A DNA stretch of 59,927 bases, taken from positions 1 through 59,927 of the forward strand of contig DATKGG010000007.1 of the NCBI GenBank assembly GCA_035510855.1, in the 5' to 3' direction. Positions 24,608 to 33,317 of this stretch are shown here, piece after piece. How positions within the stretch are numbered: the first letter of the stretch is position 1; every line of letters starts with the position of its first letter. The notes under the pieces were generated by a model. It ran no database searches and was not told the DNA's origin. It was given only the letters and a program-made list of their open reading frames with translations. The stretch is from Palsa-459 sp035510855 (GTDB taxonomy: Bacteria; Actinomycetota; Acidimicrobiia; Acidimicrobiales; RAAP-2). The position numbers were made by a program, and so were the translations under genes.

Positions 24608-26452
24608 ATGTGCGGCATCATCGGCGTAGTGGGCGCCGATGATGCCCTCGAGCTGCTGATAAGGGGCCTCGAGCGCCTCGAGTACCGGGGCTACGACTCT
24701 GCGGGCGTCGCGATCCAGTGTGCCGATGGCGAGCTGTGGCGCTGCCGGGCGGCCGACGGGACGAGGTCGGTCGCGGCCCTCCTCGAGCGCTGCGGCGCCG
24801 CTCCCACAGGCGCGACGACGGGCATCGGGCACACGCGCTGGGCGACCCATGGCGCTCCCATCGAGGGCAACGCGCACCCCCAGGTCGACTGCGCGGGCAC
24901 CATCGCGGTCATCCACAACGGGATCATCGAGAACCACGTGGCGCTCGCCGCGAGGCTGCGCGCTGCCGGCCACTCGTTCACGAGCGGCACCGACACCGAG
25001 GTGCTCGCGCACCTCATCGAGGAGCACCGCGCCAGTGGCCTCGACCTCGCCGACTCGGTGACCGCCGCGCTTCACGAGATCACCGGCTCGTTCTCCATCG
25101 GCGTGCTCGACAAGACCACGCCCGGCCAGATCGTCGCAGCGCGACGGGTCTCGCCGCTCATCGTCGGGCGAGCGGCGGGGGAGACCTACCTCGCGAGCGA
25201 CATCCCCGCGATCCTCGAGCGCACGCGCGACCTCGTGGCGGTCGAAGACGACCAGGTGGCGATCCTCACCAAGGAAGGACTGGTCCTGCGCGACCTCGAC
25301 GGCGCGCTCGTCGAGCCGACGGTGCTGTCGATCGACTGGGACGTCGAGACCGCGGTCCTCGGGGGCCACCCCGACTTCATGACCAAGGAGATCTACGAGC
25401 AGCCCGAGGCGATCCGCGCGACGCTGGCCGCGAGGCGAAGCGAGGACGGCCGGATCGTCCTTGACGAGCTCCGACTCTCCGACGAGGAGCTGGCCTCGAT
25501 AAACCGGGTGGTGCTCGTCGGGTGCGGCTCCAGCTACCACGCCGCGCTGCTCGGCAAGCACGCCATCGAGCGCTGGGCGAGGCTCAGCTGCGAGGTCGAC
25601 ATCGCGAGCGAGTTCCGCTACCGGGGTCCGGTCCTCGACGACTCGACCCTGGTAGTCGGGGTGTCCCAGTCCGGCGAGACGATCGACACGCTCCAGGCCC
25701 TTCGCGAGGCGCGCCGGCGCGGCGCCAAGGTGGTCGCGGTCAGCAACGTCGTCGACGCCTCGATGGCACGCGAGGCCGACGCCGTCCTGTACACGCGAGC
25801 GGGGCTCGAGATCAGCGTCGCGTCGACCAAGACCGTGCTCGCCCAGGTCGTCGCCCTCGAGCTCCTCGCGCTGCGGCTTGCCCAGGCGCGCTCGACGATG
25901 GACGATGCCGCCGTCGCCGAGGCCTTCGACGGCCTGGCCACGCTGCCCGAGCTCGTGGCGAAGGTGCTCAAGGGCGCCGAGCACGTCCGCGACGTCGCCG
26001 CCGCACTACACGGCTCGCGCGACTACTTCTTCATCGGGCGCCACGTCGGGTATCCCGTCGCGCTCGAAGGGGCGCTCAAGCTGAAAGAGCTGAGCTACCT
26101 GCACGCCGAGGGCTATCCCGGCGGCGAGCTCAAGCATGGCCCGATTGCGCTCATCGAGCCCGGTACGGTGGTCGTCGCGATCGTCACCGGCGACGAGCTT
26201 CGCGACAAGTTGCTGTCGAACGTCGCGGAGGTCACGTCGCGCGGTGCGAGCGTCGTGGTCGTGCACGGCGAGGATGACGAGGAGGCCGCGTCCTTCGGCG
26301 ACTGGTCCATCAGCGTGCCCGTCGCGTCAGAGTTCGCGAGCCCGGTGCTCTCGATCGTGCCACTCCAGCTGCTCGCCTACCACCTCGCCAAGCTGCGCGG
26401 TCTCAATGTCGACCGACCGAGGAACCTGGCCAAGACGGTGACGGTGGAGTGA
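24608..26452 (+). CDS. glmS: Glutamine--fructose-6-phosphate aminotransferase (isomerizing)
   Basis: Makes glucosamine-6-phosphate from fructose-6-phosphate and glutamine. The mature N-terminal nucleophile is C2 (MCGIIGVVG). The glutaminase domain (~1-240) includes TGIGHTRWATHGAP and HNGIIENH. Two SIS domains follow (VGCGSSYHAALLGKHAIE, then SQSGETIDTLQALREAR; later YPVALEGALKLKELSYLHAE). The terminal NVDRPRNLAKTVTVE is canonical. 614 residues is full length. No glmS ribozyme-like leader is possible in the 9-bp gap. Confidence 0.97.
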   Translation: MCGIIGVVGADDALELLIRGLERLEYRGYDSAGVAIQCADGELWRCRAADGTRSVAALLERCGAAPTGATTGIGHTRWATHGAPIEGNAHPQVDCAGTIAVIHNGIIENHVALAARLRAAGHSFTSGTDTEVLAHLIEEHRASGLDLADSVTAALHEITGSFSIGVLDKTTPGQIVAARRVSPLIVGRAAGETYLASDIPAILERTRDLVAVEDDQVAILTKEGLVLRDLDGALVEPTVLSIDWDVETAVLGGHPDFMTKEIYEQPEAIRATLAARRSEDGRIVLDELRLSDEELASINRVVLVGCGSSYHAALLGKHAIERWARLSCEVDIASEFRYRGPVLDDSTLVVGVSQSGETIDTLQALREARRRGAKVVAVSNVVDASMAREADAVLYTRAGLEISVASTKTVLAQVVALELLALRLAQARSTMDDAAVAEAFDGLATLPELVAKVLKGAEHVRDVAAALHGSRDYFFIGRHVGYPVALEGALKLKELSYLHAEGYPGGELKHGPIALIEPGTVVVAIVTGDELRDKLLSNVAEVTSRGASVVVVHGEDDEEAASFGDWSISVPVASEFASPVLSIVPLQLLAYHLAKLRGLNVDRPRNLAKTVTVE

Positions 26453-26832
26453 GGCGCCTCGTCGGCGTCGGGATCGATCTCGTCGATGTCGACCGCCTTG
26501 CCGCAGCGATGCGGCGCAGGCCCGGGCTCGCCGAGCGTGTGTTCACCGAGCGAGAGCGGGCGACGTCGGCGACGGGTGCTCGACGAAGCGAGCGCCTCGC
26601 CGCGCGCTTCGCCGCCAAGGAGGCCACGATGAAGGCGCTCGGTGTGGGTCTCGGCGCCTTCTCGCTCCGTGACGTCGAGGTCCTCGTCTCCGACACCGGC
26701 CAGCCGTCGCTGGTGCTAGCGGGCGGCGCGCTCGCCGTCGCCGAGCGGCGTGGCGCCGGCACGCTGCACGTCAGCCTCACGCACACCGCCGCCTCGGCCT
26801 CGGCCATCGTCATCGCAGAGTCCGCCGGATGA
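26449..26832 (+). CDS. acpS: Holo-[acyl-carrier-protein] synthase
   Basis: Transfers 4'-phosphopantetheine from CoA to acyl carrier protein. The 127-residue protein shows GVGIDLVDVDRLAAAM with the Mg-binding Asp, FTERERA, LAARFAAKEATMKALG with the catalytic Glu and Lys, and VSLTHTAASASAIVI. GTGA overlap with glmS and ATGA overlap with nnr. Confidence 0.94.
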   Translation: MRRLVGVGIDLVDVDRLAAAMRRRPGLAERVFTERERATSATGARRSERLAARFAAKEATMKALGVGLGAFSLRDVEVLVSDTGQPSLVLAGGALAVAERRGAGTLHVSLTHTAASASAIVIAESAG

Positions 26833-28235
26833 GGCCGCTCGTGACCGCGGACGAGATGCGCGCCGCGGACGCCGAGGCGATGCGACACGTCAGCCGCGAC
26901 ACCCTGATCGAGCGGGCGGGGCTCGCCGTCGCGATCGCCGCCACGAGGCTCCTGGACCGCGTCTACGGGTCGTCGATCGCCGTGCTGTGCGGGCCGGGGG
27001 CGAACGGCAGCGACGGTCGCGTCGCCGCGCGTCACCTCGAGTCGCGAGGCGCATCGGTGCGCGTGCACGATGCACTCGCGCTGCCGTCGGTCATCGACGG
27101 CGTCGACCTCGTCATCGACGCGGCGTTCGGGACGGGGCTCTCCCGCGCGTGGGACGCGCCCGAGGTGCCCGAGTCCGTGCCCGTGCTCGCAGTCGACGTG
27201 CCCTCGGGCGTCGACCCTGACACCGGCGTCGCCTCGGGCCGCTCCCTTCGTGCCACGAGGACCGTCGCGATGGGCTCGCTCAAGCGCGGCCACGTGCTCG
27301 CCGACGGAGCAAACCTCTCCGGAGACGTCGAGGTCGCCGCACTCGGCATCGAGGTTCGAGACCCGCTGGTCGGTCTCGTCGAGGACGCCGACATCGACCT
27401 CGTCGCGCCGCTCGGCCGCGACGAGCACAAATGGCGACGTGCCCTCGTCGTCGTCGCGGGCAGCCCGGGGATGCTCGGGGCGCCTTCCCTCGTCTGCGAG
27501 GGGTCGATCGCCGTCCAGGCCGGGATGATCCTTTTGAGCAGTCCCGACGTGCCGCGCCGCCAGGACGGCCCGTGGCCCGTGGAGGTGGTGCGCCTCCCCG
27601 CGAGCGCCATGGAGCTGGCAAAGGTCGTGGGCGCCGCGCTCGATCGCGCCCGCGCACTCGTGGTGGGCCCGGGTCTCGGTCGGTCGAGCCGACTCGAGGC
27701 GGCCGTCCACGAGATCCTGCGGGCAACCCGAGAGCCGGTGGTCCTGGACGCCGACGCCCTGCACCTCGTCGACTGCGAGCTGCTGCTCGCTCGCCAGTCG
27801 CGGGGTGGCAGCCCCATCGTCCTCACGCCGCACGACGGCGAGTTCGCCGCGCTTTTCGGGAGCCCGCCGGGCACCGACCGGATCGCCGCCGCGCAGCGCG
27901 CGGCGCAGCAGACCGGCTGCACCGTCCTGCTCAAAGGTCCGACCACCGTCGTCGCCACGCCCACGAACACGCCTGACACCCCGGGCACGCTGGTCGTCAC
28001 GTCCGGGACGCCTGACCTCGCGACGCCCGGCTCGGGCGACGTCCTGTCGGGTGTGATCGGTGGCCTGCTCGCTCGCGGCACGTCCGTGCACCTCGCCGCG
28101 GCGATCGGCGCGCACGTGCACGGGCTCGGCGGCGCGTCCCTCGGTGCACGATGCCGCGCGTCGGCGATCCCGGCTGCCATCGCCGCGACGCTTGCTGCGC
28201 GCGCGGCCGGCCGAACGGTGCCGCGTGCCGGTTGA
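26829..28235 (+). CDS. nnr: Bifunctional NAD(P)HX epimerase / ADP-dependent NAD(P)HX dehydratase
   Basis: Repairs hydrated NADH/NADPH. The N-terminal YjeF-type domain (~1-205) has the Rossmann signature in altered form, GPGANGSDGRVAARHL, where most members read GNNGGDG; the catalytic-loop Asp is kept. The C-terminal ribokinase-like dehydratase domain (~215-468) shows VVAGSPGMLGAP, VVGPGLGRSSRL, VLDADALHLV, LTPHDGEF and TPGSGDVLSGVIGGLLARG. 468 residues is normal for the fusion. acpS-nnr-alr is a common actinobacterial order. It overlaps alr by 11 bp. Confidence 0.94.
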   Translation: MRPLVTADEMRAADAEAMRHVSRDTLIERAGLAVAIAATRLLDRVYGSSIAVLCGPGANGSDGRVAARHLESRGASVRVHDALALPSVIDGVDLVIDAAFGTGLSRAWDAPEVPESVPVLAVDVPSGVDPDTGVASGRSLRATRTVAMGSLKRGHVLADGANLSGDVEVAALGIEVRDPLVGLVEDADIDLVAPLGRDEHKWRRALVVVAGSPGMLGAPSLVCEGSIAVQAGMILLSSPDVPRRQDGPWPVEVVRLPASAMELAKVVGAALDRARALVVGPGLGRSSRLEAAVHEILRATREPVVLDADALHLVDCELLLARQSRGGSPIVLTPHDGEFAALFGSPPGTDRIAAAQRAAQQTGCTVLLKGPTTVVATPTNTPDTPGTLVVTSGTPDLATPGSGDVLSGVIGGLLARGTSVHLAAAIGAHVHGLGGASLGARCRASAIPAAIAATLAARAAGRTVPRAG

Positions 28236-29376
28236 GGGGTGGCGCCGTCCGGCGTGGGCGGAGGTGGACCTCGACGCGCTCGGGCACAACACCTCGCTGC
28301 TGTGTCGCGTCGTCGCACCCGCGAGGCTCTGTGCAGTCGTGAAGGCAGACGGCTACGGGCACGGCGCGAGAGCCGTCGCCCACACGCTTCTGGACGCCGG
28401 CGCGTCGTCACTCGGCGTCGCGCTCGTCGACGAGGGCATCGAGCTGCGCGACGACGGGATCAACGCCGAGATCCTGCTGCTCGCCGAGGCGCCGGGGACC
28501 TCCCTTGGCGACGCGATCGACGCGCGGCTCACCCTCACGGTCGGCTCGCTGCGGGGTGCCCAAGAGCTCGCCGCGGCCGCCGAGCATCGTTCGACAGTGC
28601 CGGTGCACGTGAAGGTCGACACCGGCATGCACCGACAGGGCGTGGCGCCCGGCGACCTGGGCGGCGTCCTCGGGCTGCTCGTGGCCGCGGGCCTCGCGAT
28701 CGGGGGCGTGTGGACGCACTTGCCCGTCGCCGACGGCGCTGACGCGGCGACCGAGGCCTTCACGAGGGGCCAGCTCGACATCTTCCGAAGTGCCCTTGAC
28801 AGCGTGTCGGACTCGATCCCCGACGGCGTGGTGCTCCACGCCGCCAACACCGCGGGCGCCCTGTCGTTCCCCGAGGCCCGGTTCGACCTCGTGCGAGTCG
28901 GGCTCGGCGTCTACGGCTACCTGCCACATCCGAGCATGCAGTCGGTCCTCGACGAGGCCGCGGCAGGATCACTCCGCCCGGTCATGTCGGTCAAGGCGCG
29001 CGTGTCGGCGATCCGCGACCTCCCGGCCGGCGCGCGCCCCAGCTACGGGCGCCGTCGCGCGCTCGAGCGCCCGAGCCGGGTCGCGACGGTCCCTGTCGGG
29101 TACGCCGACGGGTACCCGCGCGCGATGCTCGAGGGCGGCGCGCACGTGCTCATCCGCGGCCGGCGCCGGCCGCTCGCAGGCGTCGTCACGATGGACCAGC
29201 TCCTCGTCGACTGCGCCGAGGACACCGACGTCGACGTCGGCGACGAGGTCGTACTCCTCGGCGCCCAGGGCACCGAGCGGATCACCGCGGACGAGTGGGC
29301 CGCGGCGCTCGGCACCATCAGCTGGGAGGTCCTCTGCGGGATCAAGCAGCGCATCCCCAAGCTGGCCGTGACCTGA
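28225..29376 (+). CDS. alr: Alanine racemase
   Basis: PLP enzyme supplying D-alanine for peptidoglycan. GTG 28225 gives MPVEGWRRPAWAEVDLDALG, matching the usual N-terminal WAEIDLxAL strand. The PLP Lys is in VVKADGYGHGA. VKVDTGMHRQG and LVRVGLGVYGYLP follow. The second catalytic base Tyr is in the conserved VPVGYADGYPRAM region. 383 residues, full length. The start lies 11 bp inside nnr. Confidence 0.95.
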   Translation: MPVEGWRRPAWAEVDLDALGHNTSLLCRVVAPARLCAVVKADGYGHGARAVAHTLLDAGASSLGVALVDEGIELRDDGINAEILLLAEAPGTSLGDAIDARLTLTVGSLRGAQELAAAAEHRSTVPVHVKVDTGMHRQGVAPGDLGGVLGLLVAAGLAIGGVWTHLPVADGADAATEAFTRGQLDIFRSALDSVSDSIPDGVVLHAANTAGALSFPEARFDLVRVGLGVYGYLPHPSMQSVLDEAAAGSLRPVMSVKARVSAIRDLPAGARPSYGRRRALERPSRVATVPVGYADGYPRAMLEGGAHVLIRGRRRPLAGVVTMDQLLVDCAEDTDVDVGDEVVLLGAQGTERITADEWAAALGTISWEVLCGIKQRIPKLAVT

Positions 29377-29383
29377 CGCCCGG

Positions 29384-29389
29384 TACGAT
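29384..29389 (+). promoter_or_regulatory. Probable -10 box of a leaderless transcript (uracil-DNA glycosylase)
   Basis: TACGAT ends exactly 7 nt before ATG 29397, placing the expected transcription start on the start codon. No Shine-Dalgarno or clear -35 is visible in the 20-bp gap. Confidence 0.5.
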
Positions 29390-29396
29390 TCCTCCG

Positions 29397-29963
29397 ATGG
29401 GCGCGGCATCGCTCGTCGAACTCGCTGTGCGAGCCTCGACGTGCACCGCGTGTCGGCTGAGCGAGACGCGGACGAAGGTGGTCTTCGGCACGGGGACTGC
29501 CGACAGCGGCCTCCTCGTCATCGGGGAGGGGCCGGGTCGCGACGAGGACCTGAGCGGCGAGCCCTTCGTCGGTCGCTCCGGCCAACTGCTCGACAAGCTC
29601 ATCTTCGAGGAGCTTGCGCTCACGCGCGCCTCGTTCTACATCGCGAACGTGGTGAAGTGCCGCCCCCCGGGCAACCGTGACCCCGCCCCCGACGAGATCG
29701 CGGCGTGCTCGGGGTACCTGGACGCCCAGGTGGCTGCCCTCGACCCGCGGGTGGTCGTCACCCTCGGCAACGTCGCGACGCGCGTCCTGCTCGCCACGGA
29801 CCTCGGGATCACCTCGCTGCGGGGGCGCACCCACGAGTGGCGTGGGCGCGTGCTGATCCCCACGTTCCACCCCGCCTACGCGCTGCGGGGCGGTGGCGTC
29901 GTGGTCGCACAGATGCGAGCCGACCTCGTTCGCGCCAAGCTCGCCCTGGCCGCCCATCGATGA
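29397..29963 (+). CDS. Uracil-DNA glycosylase, family 4 (iron-sulfur type)
   Basis: Removes uracil from deaminated DNA. The 188-residue protein has the family-4 features. Cys residues for a 4Fe-4S cluster are at CTACR near the N-terminus, VVKCRPP, and the following AACSGYL. GEGPGRDEDLSGEPFVGRSG is the uracil-pocket motif A, and IPTFHPAYALR is motif B. Coupled to tsaE by ATGA overlap. Distinct from Ung (family 1), which is not in the window. Confidence 0.93.
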   Translation: MGAASLVELAVRASTCTACRLSETRTKVVFGTGTADSGLLVIGEGPGRDEDLSGEPFVGRSGQLLDKLIFEELALTRASFYIANVVKCRPPGNRDPAPDEIAACSGYLDAQVAALDPRVVVTLGNVATRVLLATDLGITSLRGRTHEWRGRVLIPTFHPAYALRGGGVVVAQMRADLVRAKLALAAHR

Positions 29964-30442
29964 CGAGGCGCATGACCGTGACGACGACGTCGCCCGAGGC
30001 AACCGGCGAGCTGGCCGTGACGCTGGCGCAGTTCGCGCTGCCTGGACATGTCGTCGTGCTCGCGGGGGGCCTGGGTGCGGGCAAGACGACGTTCGTGCGC
30101 GCCTATGCCCGCGCGCTCGGCGTGACCGTCCCCGTGACCTCGCCGAGCTACACGCTGGTGCACCACTACCGCTGCGGCCCGGGCGCACCGATCGAGCTCC
30201 TGGTCCACGCCGACCTGTGGCGGCTTGCGAGCGCCTCGGAGCTCGGCGACCTCGCCCTCGGAGAGGCCCTGATTGACGGGGCCGCCGCCGTCATCGAGTG
30301 GGGGGACCGCTTCGACGCGACGAGCGGGTCGGACCGCGTCGTCGTGAGCTTCGAGGTCGTCGACGACACGACGAGGCGGCTCGAGGTCAGCCTGGACGAC
30401 TCGAGCCTGACCGACGCGGTGCTCGAGGCGCTCGCCACGTGA
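29960..30442 (+). CDS. tsaE: tRNA t6A biosynthesis ATPase TsaE
   Basis: ATPase partner of TsaB-TsaD in making threonylcarbamoyl-adenosine at position 37 of ANN-decoding tRNAs. The 160-residue product has Walker A GGLGAGKTTFVRAYARALG, the SPSYTLVHHY switch, HADLWRL and the VIEWGDRF block. ATGA overlap upstream and GTGA overlap with tsaB downstream. Confidence 0.95.
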   Translation: MTRRMTVTTTSPEATGELAVTLAQFALPGHVVVLAGGLGAGKTTFVRAYARALGVTVPVTSPSYTLVHHYRCGPGAPIELLVHADLWRLASASELGDLALGEALIDGAAAVIEWGDRFDATSGSDRVVVSFEVVDDTTRRLEVSLDDSSLTDAVLEALAT

Positions 30443-31140
30443 GGCTGCTCGCGATCGAGACCGCGACCGCCCGGACTGGCGTCGCCATCGGCGACGACTC
30501 GAGCATGGCAGAGCAGGTGGCCGAGGCGCCAGGCCGCCACACCGAGGTCCTCGCGCCCGCCGTCGCGGCACTGCTCTCGGCGCGCGGCTGGTCGCCACAG
30601 GACCTCGACGGCGTCGTCGTGGACGTCGGACCCGGCCTGTTCACCGGTCTGCGCGTGGGCATCGCGACGGCAAAGGGGCTGGCCGTCGCGACCGGCGTGG
30701 GGCTGTTCGCCGTCTCGAGCACCGACGTGCTCGCCCAGACCGCGTGCGACGCCGGCGTCACCGGCCTGGTGGCAGCGGTCGTCGACGCGCGTCGCCGCGA
30801 GGTCTTCTGGGCGCTCTACGACGTGAATCCCGACGGCTTCGACGAGGTCGTCACCGTCGCGGTCATGGAGCCCGCAGTGCTGGCGCGCCGACTCGACGAG
30901 CTCGGCAGCCTCGTCACGCTCGTCGGTGACGGCGCGCACGCGCACCGGGACACGCTCGGTGGCGAGGGGTGCGTCGTGCTCGACGGCGTGCAGGTGCCTT
31001 CTGCGGCGTCGGCGATCCGGCTCGTGCGCACGCGGATCGGGACCGGGGCCGCCGCGTGCGCGCACCACGAGGTGCACCCGTGGTACCTGCGCGAGGCGGA
31101 TGCCGTCGCGAACTTCCCGGTCCGTGGTCCGGTGGCCTGA
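30439..31140 (+). CDS. tsaB: tRNA t6A biosynthesis protein TsaB
   Basis: Inactive ASKHA paralogue that scaffolds TsaD. The 233-residue protein starts LLAIETATARTGVAIGD and contains GVVVDVGPGLFTGLRVGIAT and VVDARRREVFWALY. GTG start overlaps tsaE. Followed 3 bp later by rimI. Confidence 0.94.
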   Translation: MRLLAIETATARTGVAIGDDSSMAEQVAEAPGRHTEVLAPAVAALLSARGWSPQDLDGVVVDVGPGLFTGLRVGIATAKGLAVATGVGLFAVSSTDVLAQTACDAGVTGLVAAVVDARRREVFWALYDVNPDGFDEVVTVAVMEPAVLARRLDELGSLVTLVGDGAHAHRDTLGGEGCVVLDGVQVPSAASAIRLVRTRIGTGAAACAHHEVHPWYLREADAVANFPVRGPVA

Positions 31141-31143
31141 GCC

Positions 31144-31635
31144 GTGGACGGACTCGTCATCGCCGAGCTCGCGCGCGCCGACCTCGACGCGATCCACGCG
31201 ATCGAGGTCGCGCAGTTCGACGACCCGTGGTCCCTGCGCGTCCTTCGCGACGAGCTCGAGGCGCCGAACCGGCGCTACACCAAGGCGACGCGCGACGGCG
31301 AGGTCGTTGGCTACCTCGGGCTCATGCTCGTCGATGCCGAGGCGCACGTGAACACGATCGCCACGACACCATCCCAGGAGGGCACGGGCGTCGCCACCGC
31401 GCTGCTGGCCGAGGCCATCCGCGCCATCGCGGCCACGGGCACGCGCGACGTCACCTTGGAGGTCGCCTCGCGCAACCTGCGGGCCCAGCGCCTCTACCTG
31501 CGGTTCGGCTTCGCGCCCGTCGGGATGCGCCGCGGCTACTACCCGCACTCCGGCGATGACGCGGTCGTCATGTGGGTCCGCGACGTGCACACGCCGTCGT
31601 ACTCGGCGACACTCGCGTCGATCGAGGCCGCCTAG
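31144..31635 (+). CDS. rimI: GNAT N-acetyltransferase, RimI-like (ribosomal protein S18 N-acetylation)
   Basis: A 163-residue GCN5-family protein. The N-terminal VAQFDDPWSLRVLRDELEAP and the C-terminal RLYLRFGFAPVGMRRGYYP match RimI. The acetyl-CoA loop reads QEGTGVATALL instead of the usual Q-x-x-G-x-G/A. Position between tsaB and tsaD is the common RimI context. GTG start. Confidence 0.9.
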   Translation: MDGLVIAELARADLDAIHAIEVAQFDDPWSLRVLRDELEAPNRRYTKATRDGEVVGYLGLMLVDAEAHVNTIATTPSQEGTGVATALLAEAIRAIAATGTRDVTLEVASRNLRAQRLYLRFGFAPVGMRRGYYPHSGDDAVVMWVRDVHTPSYSATLASIEAA

Positions 31636-31638
31636 CCT
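31633..31638 (+). promoter_or_regulatory. Probable -10 box of a leaderless tsaD transcript
   Basis: TAGCCT, whose first three bases are the rimI stop codon, lies 6 nt before the tsaD ATG. No Shine-Dalgarno is present. The string TAGCCT-N3-GGCATG also occurs at the glmM-glmS junction. Confidence 0.5.
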
Positions 31639-31644
31639 CACGGC

Positions 31645-32655
31645 ATGTCGACAGCGTCGATTCTCGGGATCGAGACGAGCTGTGACGAGACCGCGGCGGC
31701 CGTCGTGACCGAGGACCTCCGGGTCGTGTCCAGCGTGGTCGAGTCCTCGATCGCGCTGCACGTGCGGTTCGGTGGAGTGGTCCCCGAGCTCGCTGGGAGA
31801 GCCCAGGTCGACGCGATCGCGCCGGTGCTCGAGCGCGCCCTCGGTGACGCGGGCCTCGACCCGCACCGCCCCGGCGTCCGTGCGGTCGCGGTCACCCGCG
31901 GCCCGGGCCTCGTGGGCTCGCTGCTCGTCGGGGTCTCTGCGGCCAAGGCGCTCTCGCTCGCCTGGGGCGTCCCGCTCGTGGGCGTGAACCACCTCGAGGG
32001 CCACCTGGTGGCGTCGCACCTCGAGCACGCCGGCCTTCAGCTCCCCGTCGTGACGCTGCTCGTCTCGGGCGGCCACACGATGCTGGTGGTCGAACGCACC
32101 CCGAGGGCGTTCGAGCTGCTCGGCGCCACCATCGACGACGCAGTCGGCGAGGCCTACGACAAGGTCGCGCGGTACCTCGGACTGGGGTACCCGGGCGGCC
32201 CCCCGCTCGACGCAATGGCGTCGAGCGGGGATCCCACCGCGATCCGGCTCCCTCGGCCGCTGCGCGACGTCGGGCTCGACGTCAGCCTCTCGGGGCTCAA
32301 GACGGCGGTGGTGCGAGCTGTCGACAAGGCGCCGGGGACGCCGGTCGCCGACGTGGCGGCGAGCTTCCAGGCAGCGGTCGTCGACGTGCTCGTCGCCAAG
32401 TGCGAGCGCGCCGTCGAGGCGACGGGCGCGCGCACGCTCGCGCTCGGCGGCGGCGTCGCCGCCAACTCCCAGCTTCGAGCGGCGATCACCGAGCTCTCGG
32501 CGCACCTCGGCATCCGATGCGCGCTGCCGTCGCTCCAGTACTGCACGGACAACGCCGCCATGATCGCGGCCGCCGGCTTCCACCTGCTCGATCGCGGACT
32601 CGCGAGCCCCCTGTCGATGTCGGCGGACCCGTCCCTGCGCCTGGCGGCCGCGTGA
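31645..32655 (+). CDS. tsaD: tRNA N6-adenosine threonylcarbamoyltransferase TsaD
   Basis: Catalytic subunit transferring the threonylcarbamoyl group to tRNA A37. The 336-residue ASKHA protein shows ILGIETSCDETAAAVV, the metal-binding NHLEGH histidines, VSGGHTMLV, DDAVGEAYDKVARYLGLGYP and LALGGGVAANSQLR. Full length. Together with tsaE and tsaB this gives three of the four t6A proteins; TsaC is not in the window. Confidence 0.97.
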   Translation: MSTASILGIETSCDETAAAVVTEDLRVVSSVVESSIALHVRFGGVVPELAGRAQVDAIAPVLERALGDAGLDPHRPGVRAVAVTRGPGLVGSLLVGVSAAKALSLAWGVPLVGVNHLEGHLVASHLEHAGLQLPVVTLLVSGGHTMLVVERTPRAFELLGATIDDAVGEAYDKVARYLGLGYPGGPPLDAMASSGDPTAIRLPRPLRDVGLDVSLSGLKTAVVRAVDKAPGTPVADVAASFQAAVVDVLVAKCERAVEATGARTLALGGGVAANSQLRAAITELSAHLGIRCALPSLQYCTDNAAMIAAAGFHLLDRGLASPLSMSADPSLRLAAA

Positions 32656-33251
32656 CGACCGCGCCCGCAGACGCGCCGGGGGAGGACCCGCTCAGCGTGT
32701 TCGACCGGTGGCACCACGAGGCCGCGGGCGCCGTCGACGACGCCGACGCGATGGTGCTCGCGACCGCGTCGCGCGAGGGACGCCCGAGCGCGCGCTACGT
32801 GCTGCTGCGTGGCATCACCCACGAGGGCGTTCGCTTCTACACCAACTACGAGTCGCGCAAGGGCACCGAGCTCGCAGCGAACCCCCACGCCGCGGCCGTG
32901 TGGTTCGACGGCGCGCATCGCCGCCAGGTCCGACTCGAAGGGTCGATCCTCCAGCTCGACCCAGCGGTCTCCGACGCGTACTTCGCGAGCCGCGACCGTG
33001 GGCACCAGCTCGGTGCGGTGGCGTCGAGCCAGTCACACGTGCTCCGTGATCGCGCGGAGCTGGAGGATGCCTACGCCGGGGCGTCGGCGCGGTTCGAGGG
33101 CCACGAGGTGCTCCGTCCCGCCCACTGGGGCGGCTACCTGCTCGCCGCGTCGATGGTCGAGCTGTGGATCCAGCGCCAGGACCGTCTGCACGACCGGTTC
33201 GTCTACACGCGCGCGTCGGACGGTTGGGACGTCGTGCGCCTCGCGCCGTAG
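32652..33251 (+). CDS. pdxH: Pyridoxamine/pyridoxine 5'-phosphate oxidase
   Basis: FMN enzyme producing PLP, the cofactor of Alr and of the aminotransferase in this window. The 199-residue product shows AMVLATASREGRPSARYVLL, FYTNYESRKGTELAANPHAA, RQVRLEGSI, FASRDRGHQLGAVASSQS and the C-terminal LHDRFVYTR then WDVVRLAP. GTG start overlaps the tsaD stop. Confidence 0.94.
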   Translation: MTTAPADAPGEDPLSVFDRWHHEAAGAVDDADAMVLATASREGRPSARYVLLRGITHEGVRFYTNYESRKGTELAANPHAAAVWFDGAHRRQVRLEGSILQLDPAVSDAYFASRDRGHQLGAVASSQSHVLRDRAELEDAYAGASARFEGHEVLRPAHWGGYLLAASMVELWIQRQDRLHDRFVYTRASDGWDVVRLAP

Positions 33252-33317
33252 TCGGTCGGCGCGTCGACGACGGAGATGCCGCAAGCGTCGCGTACGCTCG
33301 CTCGGTCAAGGAGCCAC

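Noticed and set aside
23933..25984. A 683-codon minus-strand frame opposite glmM-glmS
   Set aside because: Antisense shadow of two well-conserved genes; its residues are the usual Arg/His/Asp-rich GC artefact.
26403..28292. A 629-codon minus-strand frame opposite acpS-nnr
   Set aside because: Same GC-skew artefact; no motifs and no ribosome-binding site.
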